Assembly (NCBI GenBank): GCA_965226865.1
Contig: CBDDEH010000003.1
Location: forward strand, 434,001 to 498,000
From: CBDDEH01 sp965226865
GTDB taxonomy: Bacteria; Chloroflexota; Dehalococcoidia; Lucifugimonadales; JAGWBF01
Reading direction: 5' to 3'
Length of the DNA stretch: 64,000 nt
Part shown: positions 52,588 through 61,374 of the stretch, piece after piece
Layout of the letters: each line of letters begins with the position of its first letter
Numbering within the stretch: the first letter of the stretch is position 1
Program-made: the position numbers and the translations under genes
The notes under the pieces: model-generated
What the model was told of the DNA's origin: nothing
What the model saw: only the letters and a program-made list of their open reading frames with translations
Database searches by the model: none

Positions 52588-52694
52588 GTTTCCATGGAAA
52601 CGAGGATAAAGAAAACGACCAAAAAAGGGTGCTCTGGTCTCCTATCTAGCCCGCTCTATCTAGAGGACGCAACCAAAAAAGGGAAGGGTTTTTT
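52588..52694. repeat. Direct repeat, downstream copy, plus A/T hairpin
   Basis: 52588-52627 repeats the 51028 sequence; 52671-52694 is CCAAAAAAGGGAAGGGTTTT(TTGG), the twin of the hairpin at 46924. No gene in this stretch. Confidence 0.6.
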
Positions 52695-52837
52695 GGGTGG
52701 ACGGACCGGCAGCTGCTCAACCGGATAAAGGGGATGAAAGCGGCACTCAGTATCAGCCGGAGGACACAACCTGGTTGCTCCGAGCCCCAAATTGGGAGTA
52801 GCACGCTTCTCTGCGGATTGACACAAGGTCGCCTAAG

Positions 52838-52912
52838 TCAGGAGGTCTGTTCCGAAATAGGCGCTGCTGCAGAGTTTTCCTTCACAGACTCGATTCCGTT
52901 AATCGCGCTGGC
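52838..52912 (-). pseudogene. YegP-like gene, 3' piece beyond IS1380 copy 2
   Basis: Reads ASAINGIESVKENSAAAPIS and a stop at 52838. Joined to 54629-54887 across one CTTAG it restores the second half of a DUF1508/YegP unit (GEGY-T-TK-ASAINGIESVK). Confidence 0.7.
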
Positions 52913-52917
52913 CTTAG

Positions 52918-54623
52918 CCCGAATCCACCGAAGGACGGCCTTGGGGACAGGCCTTGAAGAAGCCAGCGGGTGCTCCTCTGAATCTGGGATAATGGTTTTG
53001 GAACAGAAACCCGCCCGGAAACAAGGAGCACCCAATAGATGCTGCCACAGAACAAACCCGACCGTATCCGCATCCTCTTTGACGACCATCGCCTGGTGGC
53101 CAATGCCGGGCTGATCCTTCCGGCCACCCTCGCCCTGCGCCTTGGCCTGCGGGAACTCGTCGACCATCACCTCGACCTCGGCGGAGCGCCGGGACGGGCG
53201 AACACCGGGGACAAGATGCTGACGCTGGTCGCTTCCGCGCTGGCAGGCGGCGACTGCATCGACGACGCCGATGCGCTGCGCGCTGGTGGGACGGTCGGTG
53301 TTCTAGGCTGCGTGGTCAAGGCGCCATCCACCCTGGGGACCTTCCTGCGCAGCTTCCGGTGGGGGCATGTCCGTCAACTCGACCGCGTGAGCCGCCAGTT
53401 GTTGGCCCGGGCCTGGGCCGCTGGGGCCGGACCCGGCGACTCGCCCCTGACCATCGACCTTGATTCGACCATCTGCGAGACCTATGGACTGGCCAAGGAG
53501 GGAGCGCGCCACCACGGCTATACCGGCGCCCGCGGGGCTATCACCCGCTGCTGGCCATTGCCGCCGGCACCGGAGACGTGCTGATGTCCCGGCTGCGCGA
53601 GGGCCGTGCCAACACCGCCCGTGGCGCCGCCCACTTCCTGCGTGAGACGGTGGGGCGGGTGCGCTACGGCGGGGCCAGGGGACAACTCACGGTGCGGGCC
53701 GACAGCGGCTTCTACGCCCACACTGTCGTTGCCGCCTGCCGGGAAATGGATGTCCGCTTCTCCATCACCATCCGCCAGCGCGCCAGCCTGCGGGACCTGA
53801 TCGAGGCGATACCAGAGGAGGACTGGACTCCCATTCCCTACTGGATGGACGGCGCCGCCGATGTCGCCGAGACGACTTACACCCCGTTCCAGACCAAGCC
53901 GGACGCCCCGCCGGCGCGGCTCATTGTCCGGCGGGTGAAGCCGACACCCGGTTCCCAGCTGGCCCTCTTCGCCAGATACAGCTATCACGGCTTCATCACC
54001 GACCGGGACGGGGAGTTGCTCGAACTGGAGGCCGATCATCGCCGCCACGCCGAGGTCGAGAACGCCATACGCGACCTCAAGTACGGCGTCGGGCTGAACC
54101 ACATGCCGTCGGGGCGCTTCGCCGCCAACGGCGCCTGGCTGGCGGTACAGGTGATGGCGCATAACCTGGCCCGCTGGACGGCGCGGATTGGTCTGGGCGA
54201 GCGGACCGTGATCACCAAGACCCTCAGGCGGCGGGTCTTCGCTCTGGTGGGACGGATCACCCGCTCGGCGCGCCGCCTCACTTTGCATCTCCCCCGGCGC
54301 TGGCCTTGGGAAACCCAGTTCAGTCGCGCCTTGGCCCGGCTGCAAGCCATTCCGTTCCCGGCCTGACGGCCAGCCTGCAACTGACCCAACGTCCCCGCAA
54401 TCTCGCGCCACCCCGGTCGCGAGAGTCCCCTGCTGCGTATCCTCTCGCCATCCCGCGCATCGCAACTCCCGCATAGGGCCTTAGGGGCCCTGTGCGGCGA
54501 CTGAAGACCGTCCTCCGGCCTCCCATCTACCCCAAGACCCCAGGCCATCTCCCCTGTAGCTCCCTCACCCACCCCCTTCCGCTGTCCTCACGCCGTCCAT
54601 CGGTGTCCTTCGGTGGATTCGGG
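52918..54623 (+). mobile_element. IS1380-family element, copy 2 (1706 bp)
   Basis: Ends CCCGAATCCACCGAAGGAC and complement; flanked by CTTAG on both sides (52913-52917, 54624-54628), a true 5-bp target duplication. Near-identical to copy 1 in inverted orientation 21 kb away; two extra G at 53533-53537 explain the 2-bp length difference. Splits the YegP-like gene. Confidence 0.92.
53039..54366 (+). pseudogene. IS1380-family transposase, 2-bp insertion
   Basis: ATG 53039 after AAGGAGC. Same product as copy 1 (first Asp in LTIDLDSTICETYG) until GYTGARG, where CGCGGGGCT instead of CGCGGCT shifts the frame (53533-53537). The rest (LMSRLREGRANTARGAAHFL onward, ADSGFYAH, HAEVENAIRDLKYG) is in another frame to 54366. 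Copy 2 would need copy 1's enzyme to move. Confidence 0.9.
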
Positions 54624-54628
54624 CTTAG

Positions 54629-54887
54629 TCGTGTAACCTTCGCCTGAATCAGCAATTATATTCCCGTTCTGATGGCGAAGCCTCCACCTATATTCCCCGG
54701 CCTTATCTGTGTACAACTCAAACGTTGCTGACGCTGTCGTGCGAGGGCCGCCGCCTGCGAGGATCGTCACTTTAACGGGATCCGTGCTGGTGTTCGTGAA
54801 CTTTAGGTGTTTGGGGGCCTTTTCTATCAGACTAACGGAGCCTTCTCCGGCGAAAAGCTGTTGACATCTATACACGCGCCTATACAC
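54629..54887 (-). pseudogene. YegP/DUF1508-like gene, 5' piece
   Basis: FELYTDKAGEYRWRLRHQNG, NIIADSGEGYTTK is the DUF1508 repeat unit. Upstream residues KHLKFTNTSTDPVKVTILAG are strand-rich. Interrupted by the IS1380 insertion; the second half of the unit is at 52838-52912. Start uncertain (54887 or a GTG about 16 codons later). Confidence 0.65.
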
Positions 54888-55037
54888 TGTGCCGCCGCAC
54901 TTGGACAGAAAGAAGATGAAAGCGAACTTGACGCTCTACAGATACAAAACTTCCTGGATACGCTGGCAGAGATCGCCCTCGCCATCGCGTCCCGTGCTGA
55001 CTCCTCCCACGAGGACCAGAGGGATATAGCTGCATGA
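54861..55037 (+). CDS. Small helical protein coupled to the serine recombinase
   Basis: Start not resolved (TTG 54861 is the earliest plausible). Core: GQKEDESELDALQIQNFLDT, LAEIALAIASR, an acidic amphipathic helix. Its TGA overlaps the recombinase ATG (55034). Small genes with this layout precede recombinases of this type; possibly an excision or regulatory partner, by inference. Confidence 0.45.
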   Translation: MTSIHAPIHCAAALGQKEDESELDALQIQNFLDTLAEIALAIASRADSSHEDQRDIAA

Positions 55038-56587
55038 GGGCAGTGGCCTACATCAGAGTATCCAGCCTGGAACAGGTGGATGGACATTCCCTGGATGCTC
55101 AGGAGCGATTGTTCAGGGATCTGTGCAAGAGCAGGGGATGGGACAGTCTCAAGGTCTATAGAGAGGAGGGCCGGAGCGCCCACGTAGACTCCATCAAGAA
55201 GAGACCCGTATTCCGTAGTCTGCTTGACGATTCCTCCAGAGGCATCTTTGACGTAGTGGCCGTCCACACTCTGGACCGTTGGAGCCGGAACCTCAGAGTC
55301 ATGCTGGAGTCCCTATCGGTGCTGGGACGGCATGGGGTTGGTCTGGTATCCATAACGGAGAACATAGACTACTCCACACCACACGGAAAGATGGCCACCC
55401 AGATGCTGGGCAGCGTTGCTGAGTTCTTCTCCGATGCCCTTTGCACCCACGTCAAGAAGGGCATTGGGGAAAGGGCTCATATGGGACTTCATCTGGGAGG
55501 GATCCCCTTTGGATATCAGTCATGCAGGGCTGATGGGCAGCTGGTATGCGACCCCGAGCATGACGGTGGAGTCCACGTGATAAATGAGGAAGCTCAGGCT
55601 GTGAAAGAGCTATTTCAGAGGTACGCTACGGGCACTGTAGCCCTGGCCCAACTTGCCACATGGATGAATGCTCAGCGGTACAGGACCAGAAACAACAAGA
55701 AGCTACCCAACCCCGGTGGGGAGCCGATAGAGGGACCTCGCCTTTTCACCACAGCCTCGGTGCGAGGCATCTTACATAACGCGTTCTATGCAGGGAAAGT
55801 GAAACACGGAGATGAGCGTCTCCCTGGGGTCCATGAGGCCGTAGTGCCGGAAGAGGTGTTCGAAGCAGTGCAACTGGCCCTGAGGCGCAACTCCGGCCGG
55901 AGCGAGACGCTTTATAGTCGTCCTGCGAGGGAATACCTGTTGAAGGGACTGATCCGTTGCATCTACTGCGGGATGCCCATGTGGGCACAGACACTAAAGA
56001 GCGGTAATCCCTACTACCGGGAGCAGGCCCGTTCCAGGTCTCACATGGAGTGCCCAGGTGATAGCAAGTCCATCCGGTGCGAGGTGCCCGACGAGCAGAT
56101 AGGTCGCATAGTCGGTGCCGTAGTGCTGCCGGAAGCGTGGCTGGACAGAGTGCTGGCCCAGGTGCACCTGGCTGATGAGGTGAAGCGGATCAGTGAAGAA
56201 CGGAAAGAGGTGCAGCGCAGGCTGAAGCGATTGGGACAGGTGTACTTGGACAACCTGATACCGGTTGAAGAGTATCATCGGCAGAAGAGGTTGCTGGAGG
56301 ATAGGATGGCTTCTCTCTTGATACCTGCTGTGGATGCTACCGAGGAGGCTGGGAAGCTGCTTGAGAATCTACCGGATCTCTGGGAGAAAGCGACTGTAAA
56401 CGAGCGAAGGCGCATCCTACTGACGATGCTGGAAGCGGTCTATGTCGACGCCATTGAGGCAAAAGCCATAGTAGTGATCAGGCCCAAACCAGCTTTCATG
56501 CCTCTCTTCGAGATAGCCACCACCAGGGATGGCAGTGACGTAATTCTCATAAAAGAAAAGCCTCCGGGGGGGTCCGGAGGCCACTGA
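55034..56587 (+). CDS. Large serine recombinase, intact
   Basis: 517 residues. Catalytic domain: MRAVAYIRVSSLEQVDGHSL (Ser in RVSS), VVAVHTLDRWSRNLR (Arg cluster). Recombinase domain with GGIPFGYQSCRADGQ and GILHNAFYAGKVKHGDERLP; zinc ribbon (LIRCIYCGMPMWAQTLKSGN, HMECPGDSKSIRCEVPDEQI); a coiled coil (EVKRISEERKEVQRRLKRLG) and C-terminal KPPGGSGGH. Integrates or excises a mobile element by cutting 2-bp-staggered att sites. Its last codons lie on a terminator stem next to a tmRNA-like 3' end (56598). ATGA overlap with the small gene upstream. Not disrupted. Confidence 0.92.
   Translation: MRAVAYIRVSSLEQVDGHSLDAQERLFRDLCKSRGWDSLKVYREEGRSAHVDSIKKRPVFRSLLDDSSRGIFDVVAVHTLDRWSRNLRVMLESLSVLGRHGVGLVSITENIDYSTPHGKMATQMLGSVAEFFSDALCTHVKKGIGERAHMGLHLGGIPFGYQSCRADGQLVCDPEHDGGVHVINEEAQAVKELFQRYATGTVALAQLATWMNAQRYRTRNNKKLPNPGGEPIEGPRLFTTASVRGILHNAFYAGKVKHGDERLPGVHEAVVPEEVFEAVQLALRRNSGRSETLYSRPAREYLLKGLIRCIYCGMPMWAQTLKSGNPYYREQARSRSHMECPGDSKSIRCEVPDEQIGRIVGAVVLPEAWLDRVLAQVHLADEVKRISEERKEVQRRLKRLGQVYLDNLIPVEEYHRQKRLLEDRMASLLIPAVDATEEAGKLLENLPDLWEKATVNERRRILLTMLEAVYVDAIEAKAIVVIRPKPAFMPLFEIATTRDGSDVILIKEKPPGGSGGH
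56560..56581 (-). terminator. Rho-independent terminator read on the - strand
   Basis: GCCTCCGG, loop, CCGGAGGC; read on the - strand it is followed by TTTTCTTTT. It lies 17 bases beyond the tmRNA/tRNA-like 3' end on that strand, where a terminator belongs, and inside the recombinase's last codons on the other strand. Confidence 0.6.
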
Positions 56588-56597
56588 TCCGTGTTTC

Positions 56598-56640
56598 TGG
56601 TGGAGACGGGGGAGGGTCGAACTCCCCCTGCAACACGGGC
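56598..56640 (-). other. tmRNA/tRNA 3'-end-like sequence, candidate attachment site
   Basis: On the - strand: GGGGGAGTTCGACCCTCCCC then CGTCTCCACCA. This is a T-arm with the GTTCGA loop, an acceptor 3' strand GTCTCC, and an encoded CCA end, as at the end of ssrA. No matching 5' acceptor (GGAGACG) or anticodon arm, and no tmRNA tag, was found in the next 300 bases, so only the 3' end is present. Such ends are typical integration sites. Confidence 0.55.
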
Positions 56641-56917
56641 TAGGGGTGTTGGTGGCTGCTGCCTAGCACTCTCGAATTGCCTTACGGTGACGATGGTTGA
56701 CAGCCTCGTTTGGGCGGGAGTATCCTCCCCTCGTTCCGTCGGATTGGCCATGCCCAGTTGAAATGGGAAACCCGGGCCACATCAAGGAAAGTCAATTTGA
56801 TCTGGAAAATGTCAGTTAATGGCATGACGGCATCCATGATAGGTTGCAAGACCAACTAGTGACACGCTCGGGTTATTGATTAGCCAAAGCCGAAAGAAGC
56901 CTTAGGAGGAACGTAAG
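56641..56917. other. Intergenic, about 280 bases
   Basis: No tag-peptide frame ending in Ala-Ala was found here, so an intact ssrA is unlikely. Leads into the DUF1326 gene, whose AGGAGG site is at 56904-56910. Confidence 0.4.
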
Positions 56918-57541
56918 ATGGTACAAGCACTGACTCCCTACATGGTCAAGGCCAAATGGTTAGAGACCTGCAACTGCGACTCCGGTTGCAACTGCAACTT
57001 CGGCGGATTCCCAGACCACGGTTCTTGTGAAAGCATCATTGGGGTTTACGTGGACGAAGGGAAATTCGGCGATGTTGACCTGACCGGCATGAAGGCAGTT
57101 TTGGCAATCAAATGGCCCAAGGCAATTCATGAGGGCAACGGGGCCGCTGCTGTGTTCGTTGACGAATCGGCTAGCGCAGAACAGGTGACCGGCCTCGCAA
57201 CCATCCTGACCGGACAAGCCGGGGGGATGCCTTGGGAATTCCTGGCTACCACCTTAACTTCTTTAGACGGTCCCAACATGGTGCCGATCAAGATGGACGT
57301 AAACGGCCGCAACAGCGGGTTCAGTATTGACGGAGTCTTGGAAGTCAAGATGACCCCGCTGGTCAATCCGGTCACAGGTGACGAAAATGAGGTCCACATC
57401 GTTTTCCCCGGCGGTGGAGCCATCTGGAATGATGGCGACAACGCGAAAACCTCGGTGATGAAGATCGACCACGGCGATATCAAATTTGAATACCCCGGAC
57501 AGAGCGCAATCTTCGCACCGGTCGAATGGACCAATCAATAG
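56918..57541 (+). CDS. DUF1326 domain protein
   Basis: 207 residues. N-terminal YMVKAKWLETCNCDSGCNC with NFGGFPDHGSCESI is the DUF1326 hallmark Cys cluster (Cys-X-Cys-X3-Cys-X-Cys), a likely metal site. Strand-rich body. Known to occur next to DUF2182 genes, as here (57627). ATG 56918 after AGGAGG. The function of the pair is not settled; a role in metal handling or assembly is inferred. Intact. Confidence 0.8.
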   Translation: MVQALTPYMVKAKWLETCNCDSGCNCNFGGFPDHGSCESIIGVYVDEGKFGDVDLTGMKAVLAIKWPKAIHEGNGAAAVFVDESASAEQVTGLATILTGQAGGMPWEFLATTLTSLDGPNMVPIKMDVNGRNSGFSIDGVLEVKMTPLVNPVTGDENEVHIVFPGGGAIWNDGDNAKTSVMKIDHGDIKFEYPGQSAIFAPVEWTNQ

Positions 57542-57586
57542 GGTCTCATTGATTCCACGCTCACACTGATTAGACGTTCATATTGG

Positions 57587-57614
57587 GGCCGTACCTTCGT
57601 GCGGCCTCTTTTTA
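57587..57614 (+). terminator. Rho-independent terminator between DUF1326 and DUF2182 genes
   Basis: GGCCGTA, loop CCTTCG, TGCGGCC, then TCTTTTTA. Lies 46 bases after the DUF1326 stop and 13 bases before the next gene, so it attenuates rather than separates the pair. Confidence 0.7.
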
Positions 57615-57626
57615 TCAAACCTCTAA

Positions 57627-58421
57627 ATGCAGACCACTACACCCATCGAATCAGTCCTCAAGCGTGACCGGGCGTTAGTTATCGCCGGTGTGGTGGCGGT
57701 AGTGGCCATCGCCTGGGGTTACACCATCTACGTTGCCCAGAACAATACAGACATGGGCATGTCCGCGGGAATGGCTGCAGGGAACGTGCGTTCATGGAGC
57801 GGCATTGACTTCGCCTTGATGTTCGTGATGTGGGCGGTAATGATGGTGGCCATGATGGTTCCCAGCGCCGCTCCAATGATCCTTCTGTTCGCCACCATCA
57901 ACCGCAGGCGCAGCGAACAGTCCCGGCCCTTCGTCTCCACCGGCGTGTTCCTGTCTGGTTACTTAGTTGTCTGGTCTCTATTTGCAGCGTGGGCCACTGT
58001 GGGCAACTGGGGCTTGCACCAGGCTTCGTTGCTGACCTCAATGATGGGCGGAGGTTCCAGCGGCTATTTGGGCGGCGGGCTGCTCTTGACCGCCGGTGTT
58101 TTCCAGTGGAGCCGCCTGAAGTATGTCTGCTTGACTCACTGCCGCAGTCCGCTAAGCTTTCTGATGTCCGACTGGCGAGAAGGTACCGCCGGAGCGTTCA
58201 AGATGGGTTTGCAGCACGGACGATATTGTCTGGGATGCTGCTGGGTCCTGATGGCCTTGCTCTTTGTGCTAGGGGTCATGAACCTGGTGTGGATCGCCGC
58301 CCTGGCTGCGTTTGTCTTGGTAGAGAAAGTAGCTCCAGCCAGAGGAGAAACAATCAGCCGCGTGACCGGAATGTTGCTGATTACCTGGGGCGGCTGGGCC
58401 TTCCTGAATGCTGCCCTTTAG
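57627..58421 (+). CDS. DUF2182 integral membrane protein
   Basis: 264 residues, about seven membrane helices. Family features: Met-rich helix FALMFVMWAVMMVAMMVPSA, then a long helix pair, the YVCLTHCRSPLSFLM loop with two Cys, and FKMGLQHGRYCLGCCWVLMA. The Cys and Met clusters suggest metal (copper or similar) binding in the membrane. Partner of the DUF1326 protein encoded upstream. ATG 57627 is preceded by few purines; translation may depend on the hairpin region. Intact. Confidence 0.8.
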   Translation: MQTTTPIESVLKRDRALVIAGVVAVVAIAWGYTIYVAQNNTDMGMSAGMAAGNVRSWSGIDFALMFVMWAVMMVAMMVPSAAPMILLFATINRRRSEQSRPFVSTGVFLSGYLVVWSLFAAWATVGNWGLHQASLLTSMMGGGSSGYLGGGLLLTAGVFQWSRLKYVCLTHCRSPLSFLMSDWREGTAGAFKMGLQHGRYCLGCCWVLMALLFVLGVMNLVWIAALAAFVLVEKVAPARGETISRVTGMLLITWGGWAFLNAAL

Positions 58422-58648
58422 ACCCCTGACTAGAGCTGTTTCACCCGTTGCTTCACCAGTTCCTCTTCAGTGTAGCGTGCCATCCTGGTTACCTCTGGGC
58501 GCTCCAGCAGCCTGAAAGGGGTCTTATGAGACCCCAAAGTTGGTGTACAGTTCGGGCATTGGTCCGGGCGGAGGGGCACTTACGTCCAATCCGTGCAATT
58601 CTTTCACCTTAACCCTGACTGGGCTAGCCCGAAACACGGCGCCTGAAA
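58422..58648. other. Intergenic, no gene
   Basis: Nothing recognised apart from the terminator that follows. Confidence 0.5.
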
Positions 58649-58686
58649 CAAAAAGGGGGCCCGATGAATCGGGCCCCCTTTTTTAA
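58649..58686. terminator. Bidirectional terminator
   Basis: AAAAA, GGGGGCCCGAT, GA loop, ATCGGGCCCCC, TTTTTTT. Serves the convergent DUF2182 and desaturase genes. Confidence 0.85.
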
Positions 58687-58708
58687 TCTTGTAGCTGTTG
58701 ACAGATAC

Positions 58709-59803
58709 TTACGCTTTCTTCTGCTTCAGAGGAGCGCTTACCTCATGGAGGAAGCCCAGTATCTCCTTATGCGACTGCCGGACCCCGGTCTGATGGTATG
58801 GAATGCCCTTCTCCTGGCAGAACGACCGCACCACTGTCTGGGCCTTTTTGAGGTTGTTGCGAGGCATGTTGGGGAACAGGTGATGCTCAATCTGATAATT
58901 CAGACCACCGTACCAGAAGTCGGCGATGGGACTGCCCTGCACGTTGCGGGAGGTTAACACCTGCTGGTGTAAAAAGTCCATATCCGTGTCTTTGTCCAGA
59001 ATAGGCATACCCTTGTGATTGGGCGCGAAAACCGAACCCATATAGATTCCTCCCAACGCCCGGTGCACCGCGATGAAAGCCGCGCCGTACCAAGGGCCCA
59101 GAAAGAAAAATATCAAAGCTAGGTAAGCGGCTAGCCCGGCAACCACCAGAACCGGTTCAGTGATGGGGTACCGCATCCGCTCTTTGCGTGTCTGGTAGGC
59201 GATGCCACCAAACAGAAGGGTGAGGGCGGTCAACATCAACAAGGGGTAAAACAACACCGCCTGGTGCTTTACGGTGATACGGCCGATGCCTTTCATACCT
59301 ATGGCCTGTTCTTGGGTGAAGGCGATTAGACGCCATCCCCAGAGAGAGACCTCAATATCGCCGTCAATCTCCAGTTGGTTGGGCGCCCGGTGGTGGGTGT
59401 TATGCTTGTCCTGCCACCAACTGGGAGTCATGCCCGTCAGGAATCCCACGCCCAAAAGAACCCAGTCATTGTGCCTGACTTTCTTGAACATCTGGCGGTG
59501 TCCAGAGTCGTGCCCCAAGAACCCCAGGTTGGTGAATGTTAGTGCCAGGAAGGCTGCGTTCAGCATCTGGATCCATAGAGTGCCGCTGAGGATGACCATT
59601 ACCGCAACACTGGCCGCAACCATGCCCACCACGCTGGGAATCTTCCAGGCATAGTAGAGGTACTGCCGGTCTAGCAACCCTGCCTGGGTCACTCTTCGTT
59701 TCAGTTCAAGGTATTCCCGGTCTCGGTCCCGTCTGGTGATGGGTTCTACCGAATCTGGCTCATCGTTGTCATTGGGGATGGCGCCGACTGCTGAACCAAT
59801 CAT
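58709..59803 (-). CDS. Membrane fatty-acid desaturase
   Basis: 364 residues. Three His boxes: LGHDSGHRQM, WQDKHNTHHRAP, and LNYQIEHHLFPNMPR (Gln at the first position of the last box, as in front-end/Delta-6-type enzymes). Four hydrophobic segments in two pairs. Introduces a double bond in acyl chains at the membrane using O2 and a diiron centre; substrate position cannot be told. No fused cytochrome b5. Start ATG 59803. Implies an aerobic lifestyle. Intact. Confidence 0.88.
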   Translation of the reverse strand: MIGSAVGAIPNDNDEPDSVEPITRRDRDREYLELKRRVTQAGLLDRQYLYYAWKIPSVVGMVAASVAVMVILSGTLWIQMLNAAFLALTFTNLGFLGHDSGHRQMFKKVRHNDWVLLGVGFLTGMTPSWWQDKHNTHHRAPNQLEIDGDIEVSLWGWRLIAFTQEQAIGMKGIGRITVKHQAVLFYPLLMLTALTLLFGGIAYQTRKERMRYPITEPVLVVAGLAAYLALIFFFLGPWYGAAFIAVHRALGGIYMGSVFAPNHKGMPILDKDTDMDFLHQQVLTSRNVQGSPIADFWYGGLNYQIEHHLFPNMPRNNLKKAQTVVRSFCQEKGIPYHQTGVRQSHKEILGFLHEVSAPLKQKKA

Positions 59804-59886
59804 ATTTTCTGTACTGATGTTATTTATCTCCCGCGGCCCGAAAGCCCACGTGACCCTAGGCAGGCTCCGGCGGTTAGCGCTAAAGA

Positions 59887-60144
59887 CTAAGTAAACCGGG
59901 ATTCCCCCAAATCAAACCGACCAATCGGAGGAATCACTTTAGACGCCTCGCCAATCGTAGTTTGGGACGTGAGTTTACCTGCAACATTCCTACCAAGATT
60001 CCCCGGGTCATTGAACAGGTAGGCCGCCGTTGCGATAGTCTCCACGGCGCTACGTGCCGACGCCAGCCAACAAGACTGGCAAGGGTTGGCTTTCGTGCTC
60101 CTTGAGCTGGAGCTCTCGATGTTCCATGCCAGGTCGGATGTCAC
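59887..60144 (-). pseudogene. Possible gene fragment, unknown
   Basis: A coding-like stretch: LASARSAVETIATAAYLFND then PGNLGRNVAGKLTSQTTIGE and ASKVIPPIGRFDL, stop 59887. Upstream residues look random. Not recognised. Confidence 0.3.
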
Positions 60145-60205
60145 CGGCCGTGGCGAGCCCTAGCTTTCCCGATCAGAATAAGACACTTTACTAACCTCCG
60201 CAAGT

Positions 60206-60760
60206 CTAATCATGGGCAACAGGGTGCCGTATCCGTCGGCACCAACATAACGTTGCCTGACCAACACCGTGACCGTGACCCAGCCACAGCCCTTTCAGCC
60301 CTCGGTGGTATCTGACGTGCTCTACGTCTACCAAATGGTCAGGTCTCAAAGTCAATGGACCGTCTATGTTAATCAACTGGGAATTGTCGGAAATAGCAAA
60401 AGATCCCATGCCAAATAGGGCATGGTGATTGGGGCAGAGGCATAGTACGTTCTCGGTGACGTCTGGTCCATCGTGCAGCCTTCCTAGGGGTCTTATGTGT
60501 GCTCCTTCCGCGTATGGACCAACTGGTGTGCTAGGCATGAGCGGATCCGAAAAACGCCAGGTTGCCCGGCTCAGGATGAGCCGCGTTAGGGATTTGCTCA
60601 TCCTATCATTATGGCGAAAAAGGGGATTCAGAGCGACGAACGCGTCCCACTCAACGTTGGTATCCATCGGAACCAAATTTGTGGAGGCTGATTCGAAGCC
60701 TACATACCGCCCGTAGGCGCTGATGTTGAGGCCGCCGAAGCCGGTGCTTCTGCCATCGCG
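60206..60760 (-). pseudogene. HNH endonuclease C-terminal fragment fused to a PD40-like scrap
   Basis: HNH core: VGPYAEGAHIRPLGRLHDGP, VLCLCPNHHALFGMGSFAIS, as in SRA-linked HNH nucleases, but the N-terminal Cys-X2-Cys and SRA domain are absent. In front, in the same frame, GLNISAYGRYVGFESASTNL and VPMDTNVEWDAFV match a TolB/PD40 propeller repeat. Two unrelated gene pieces are joined near 60600. Confidence 0.6.
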
Positions 60761-61051
60761 TGACCTCCGACAACCTAACTTTCGAGAAAGGGGTCCCCAA
60801 ACTGGAAAAGAATCCGCAAGACGTATTGGCTGGGTTCGCAGTTGCGGCAATAAGCTACCCGCCGAAGCCAGTGTTTGGTCCAAGTGTGGCTCTGCTGTTA
60901 GAATATGGGGAAAACAGCAAGCTTTGGGGGTCGAATCTCTGACCTGAGTACCGCACCACCATAATACATCTCGTCTTACATTACCGGCCAATCCGTACCT
61001 ACCAGGCATCTGGGCCAGGCAGTCATATGGGAGGTTGAGTGCATATGCCAA

Positions 61052-61374
61052 GCTTGCGACCGTTCTTCACCAATCTATCTACGCCTATGCCATTGTCTCG
61101 TAAGGTCAAGCTTATGTTAAGAAACAACTGGCTAAAGCTATACCAGAGACGCAGCTGTTGTGGCTACCAAGGGGAACCTGGCTGCTGACAGATAAGTGTC
61201 CCCTCTGTAAGAGAGGAACATCCAGATAATTAGCCTGGTACGGTTGCCTGCATTCAGACGAGACTCAGGAGCCTCCAGGGCCTTTTCATTTTCCTGCCAC
61301 AGCGGTAACGCCCCCCCCGTAGCGAAAGCTTCACCAAGGTGGGAGAGAAGCGAAGGGTAGCCCGGCGCGTCAAG
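61052..61374. other. About 320 bases, no gene
   Basis: No coding signal recognised. Ends where similarity to the recombinase gene begins. Confidence 0.4.

Noticed and set aside
56640..56900. Complete tmRNA gene on the - strand
   Set aside because: No tag frame ending in Ala-Ala, no 5' acceptor strand matching GTCTCC; only the 3' end is supported.
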